A DNA stretch of 64,000 nt from Bacteroidales bacterium (GTDB lineage: Bacteria; Bacteroidota; Bacteroidia; Bacteroidales; P3), in contig JAFWOP010000020.1 of assembly GCA_017545365.1 (NCBI GenBank), positions 1-64,000 on the forward strand, written 5' to 3'. Both the position numbers and the translations under genes were made by a program. The notes below the pieces were generated by a model. That model ran no database searches. It was not told where the DNA came from and worked only from the letters and a program-made list of their open reading frames with translations. Shown here one piece after another: positions 63,389-64,000 of this stretch. Numbering within the stretch: position 1 is the stretch's first letter; each line of letters opens with the position of its first letter.

Positions 63389-63604
63389 TCAGCCGTGACA
63401 CTCAGTGCCGTTCTTCTTGCCGTTGATGGTGACAATGGTGCTGAGGTCGGAGCATTTCTGGCCGTCGCTCAGTTTGTCCTTGCTGATTTCGGTTGTGCCT
63501 TTCTTCTCGCCATTCAGATAGTTGGTGCAGGTGCAGTTCTTCGAGCAGGAGGCAAACAATCCCACGAAAGCAACAATCGCGATTGATAAAACTACTTTTT
63601 TCAT
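63389..63604 (-). CDS. Small Cys-rich lipoprotein
   Basis: 71 residues. The signal MKKVVLSIAIVAFVGLFASC gives a lipobox with Cys20, followed by SKNCTCTNYLNGEKKGTTEISKDKLSDGQKCSDLSTIVTINGKKNGTECHG, with four more Cys. Such small lipoproteins with a CxCxxY start are frequent in Bacteroidota and have no known function. A -7 box lies 46 nt upstream. Confidence 0.8.
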   Translation of the reverse strand: MKKVVLSIAIVAFVGLFASCSKNCTCTNYLNGEKKGTTEISKDKLSDGQKCSDLSTIVTINGKKNGTECHG

Positions 63605-63650
63605 TGTGATATAATTTTTTAAGTGAAAAGACTCAGTTTCTTACAAACTG

Positions 63651-63658
63651 CAAAGGTA
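63651..63658 (-). promoter_or_regulatory. -7 promoter element for the small lipoprotein
   Basis: The minus strand reads TACCTTTG, 46 nt before the ATG at 63604. Confidence 0.5.
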
Positions 63659-63782
63659 CGCTTTTTTTCTGAAACCATGCCCTCTTATGCTAAAAAAAAT
63701 ATGTACCGGATTGTACAACAACAAGAATGGACTGCCACCATGCAGTGGTGGCCCTCTGTCCCCCCCCCCTTACACAAGCCAT

Positions 63783-63881
63783 TGCGGATTGCAAATCCGC
63801 CACAGCGGGGAAACCATTGCGGATTGCAAATCCGTTTCTCAGTGGTGGCGGATTGCAAATCCGCCACAGCGGGAATCATCA
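63783..63881. repeat. Third REP-like palindrome array
   Basis: Three gcggattgcaaatccgc-type palindromes in a row, the last ending ccgccacagcggg. The wording matches the right part of the other two arrays, without the ggggatt hairpin. It ends directly at the truncated peptidase fragment. Confidence 0.85.
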
Positions 63882-63946
63882 ACAGCGACACTCTCCAGCT
63901 CACCCACACCCTCCATTCCATCCGCCGTATCTCGCGCCCCGCCTAA
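63880..63946 (+). pseudogene. 3' fragment of a second NlpC/P60 peptidase gene
   Basis: The frame encodes GIINSDTLQLTHTLHSIRRISRPA before a TAA at 63944-63946. The last 20 residues of the intact gene at 61680-62285 read GIVHSDTRQLTHTLHSIRRL. DNA similarity runs over about 60 bases and stops abruptly at the REP palindrome. No catalytic part is present. It looks like the remaining tail of a duplicated or truncated paralogue. Confidence 0.7.
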
Positions 63947-64000
63947 GGCCTCCCACATCCGACCAGGCCGCAGGCCGCCCCTGTCGCCAAGGTGCGCCCG

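Overview
The window reads as a chromosome segment of a member of the Bacteroidota, probably the Bacteroidales. Four things support this. The large secreted protein ends in a type IX secretion (T9SS) sorting domain. Bacteroidota-type lipoproteins and DUFs (DUF4296, DUF4294) are present. There is a TonB-dependent receptor with a carboxypeptidase-regulatory-like N-terminus and a short Bacteroidota-type TonB. Promoters of the TAnnTTTG (-7) type occur upstream of many genes, with few Shine-Dalgarno sites. Species cannot be named from the sequence alone.

Layout. 1-5.2 kb: a truncated secreted protein, tRNA-Val(UAC), four small lipoproteins and an orphan OppC-type permease. 5.2-9.1 kb: a minus-strand run of methylmalonyl-CoA mutase small subunit, an LptF/G-type permease, SufE and a SufT-like protein. 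9.4-21.6 kb: housekeeping genes (AddA/RecB-like helicase-nuclease, TonB, ABC-F, BaiN-like flavoprotein, tandem UspA, RuvB, imidazolonepropionase, LolD-like ATPase, RlmB). 22.5-34.5 kb: one 3,986-residue T9SS cargo protein, followed with a 1-nt overlap by TilS. 35.8-36.8 kb: a gene-poor stretch with a promoter and a strong intrinsic terminator that could bracket a small RNA. 36.8-43.5 kb: tRNA-Gln(UUG), LysS, MBL hydrolase, Ung, TonB-dependent receptor, HolA. 44.2-52.5 kb: two convergent long-chain acyl-CoA synthetases, then TrkA with two tandem TrkH-like channel subunits. 52.6-61.5 kb: FtsE-like ATPase, OmpA-family protein, an overlapping trio (acyltransferase-like, methyltransferase, RlmH), a PHP/DRTGG pair, an unknown protein with an MBL-fold protein, a PlsC acyltransferase and a DUF4294 protein. 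61.7-64 kb: an NlpC/P60 peptidase, a REP-associated tyrosine transposase (RAYT) between REP-like palindrome arrays, a small lipoprotein, and a 3' fragment of a second NlpC/P60 gene joined directly to a REP array.

Functional themes are envelope biogenesis and transport (LptF/G, LolD, FtsE, TonB and its receptor, T9SS cargo, OmpA, PlsC), K+ uptake (TrkA with two TrkH), RNA maturation (TilS, RlmB, RlmH, LysS), DNA repair and replication (AddA-like, RuvB, Ung, HolA), and acyl-CoA metabolism.

The least ordinary signals are four short tandem arrays of CTAG-containing 9-10 bp units lying between genes, the RAYT/REP island with its broken peptidase copy, the possible small RNA at 36.1-36.5 kb, the giant repeat-built surface protein, and an acyltransferase-like gene whose conserved N-terminal coding has no in-frame ATG and abuts one of the CTAG arrays.
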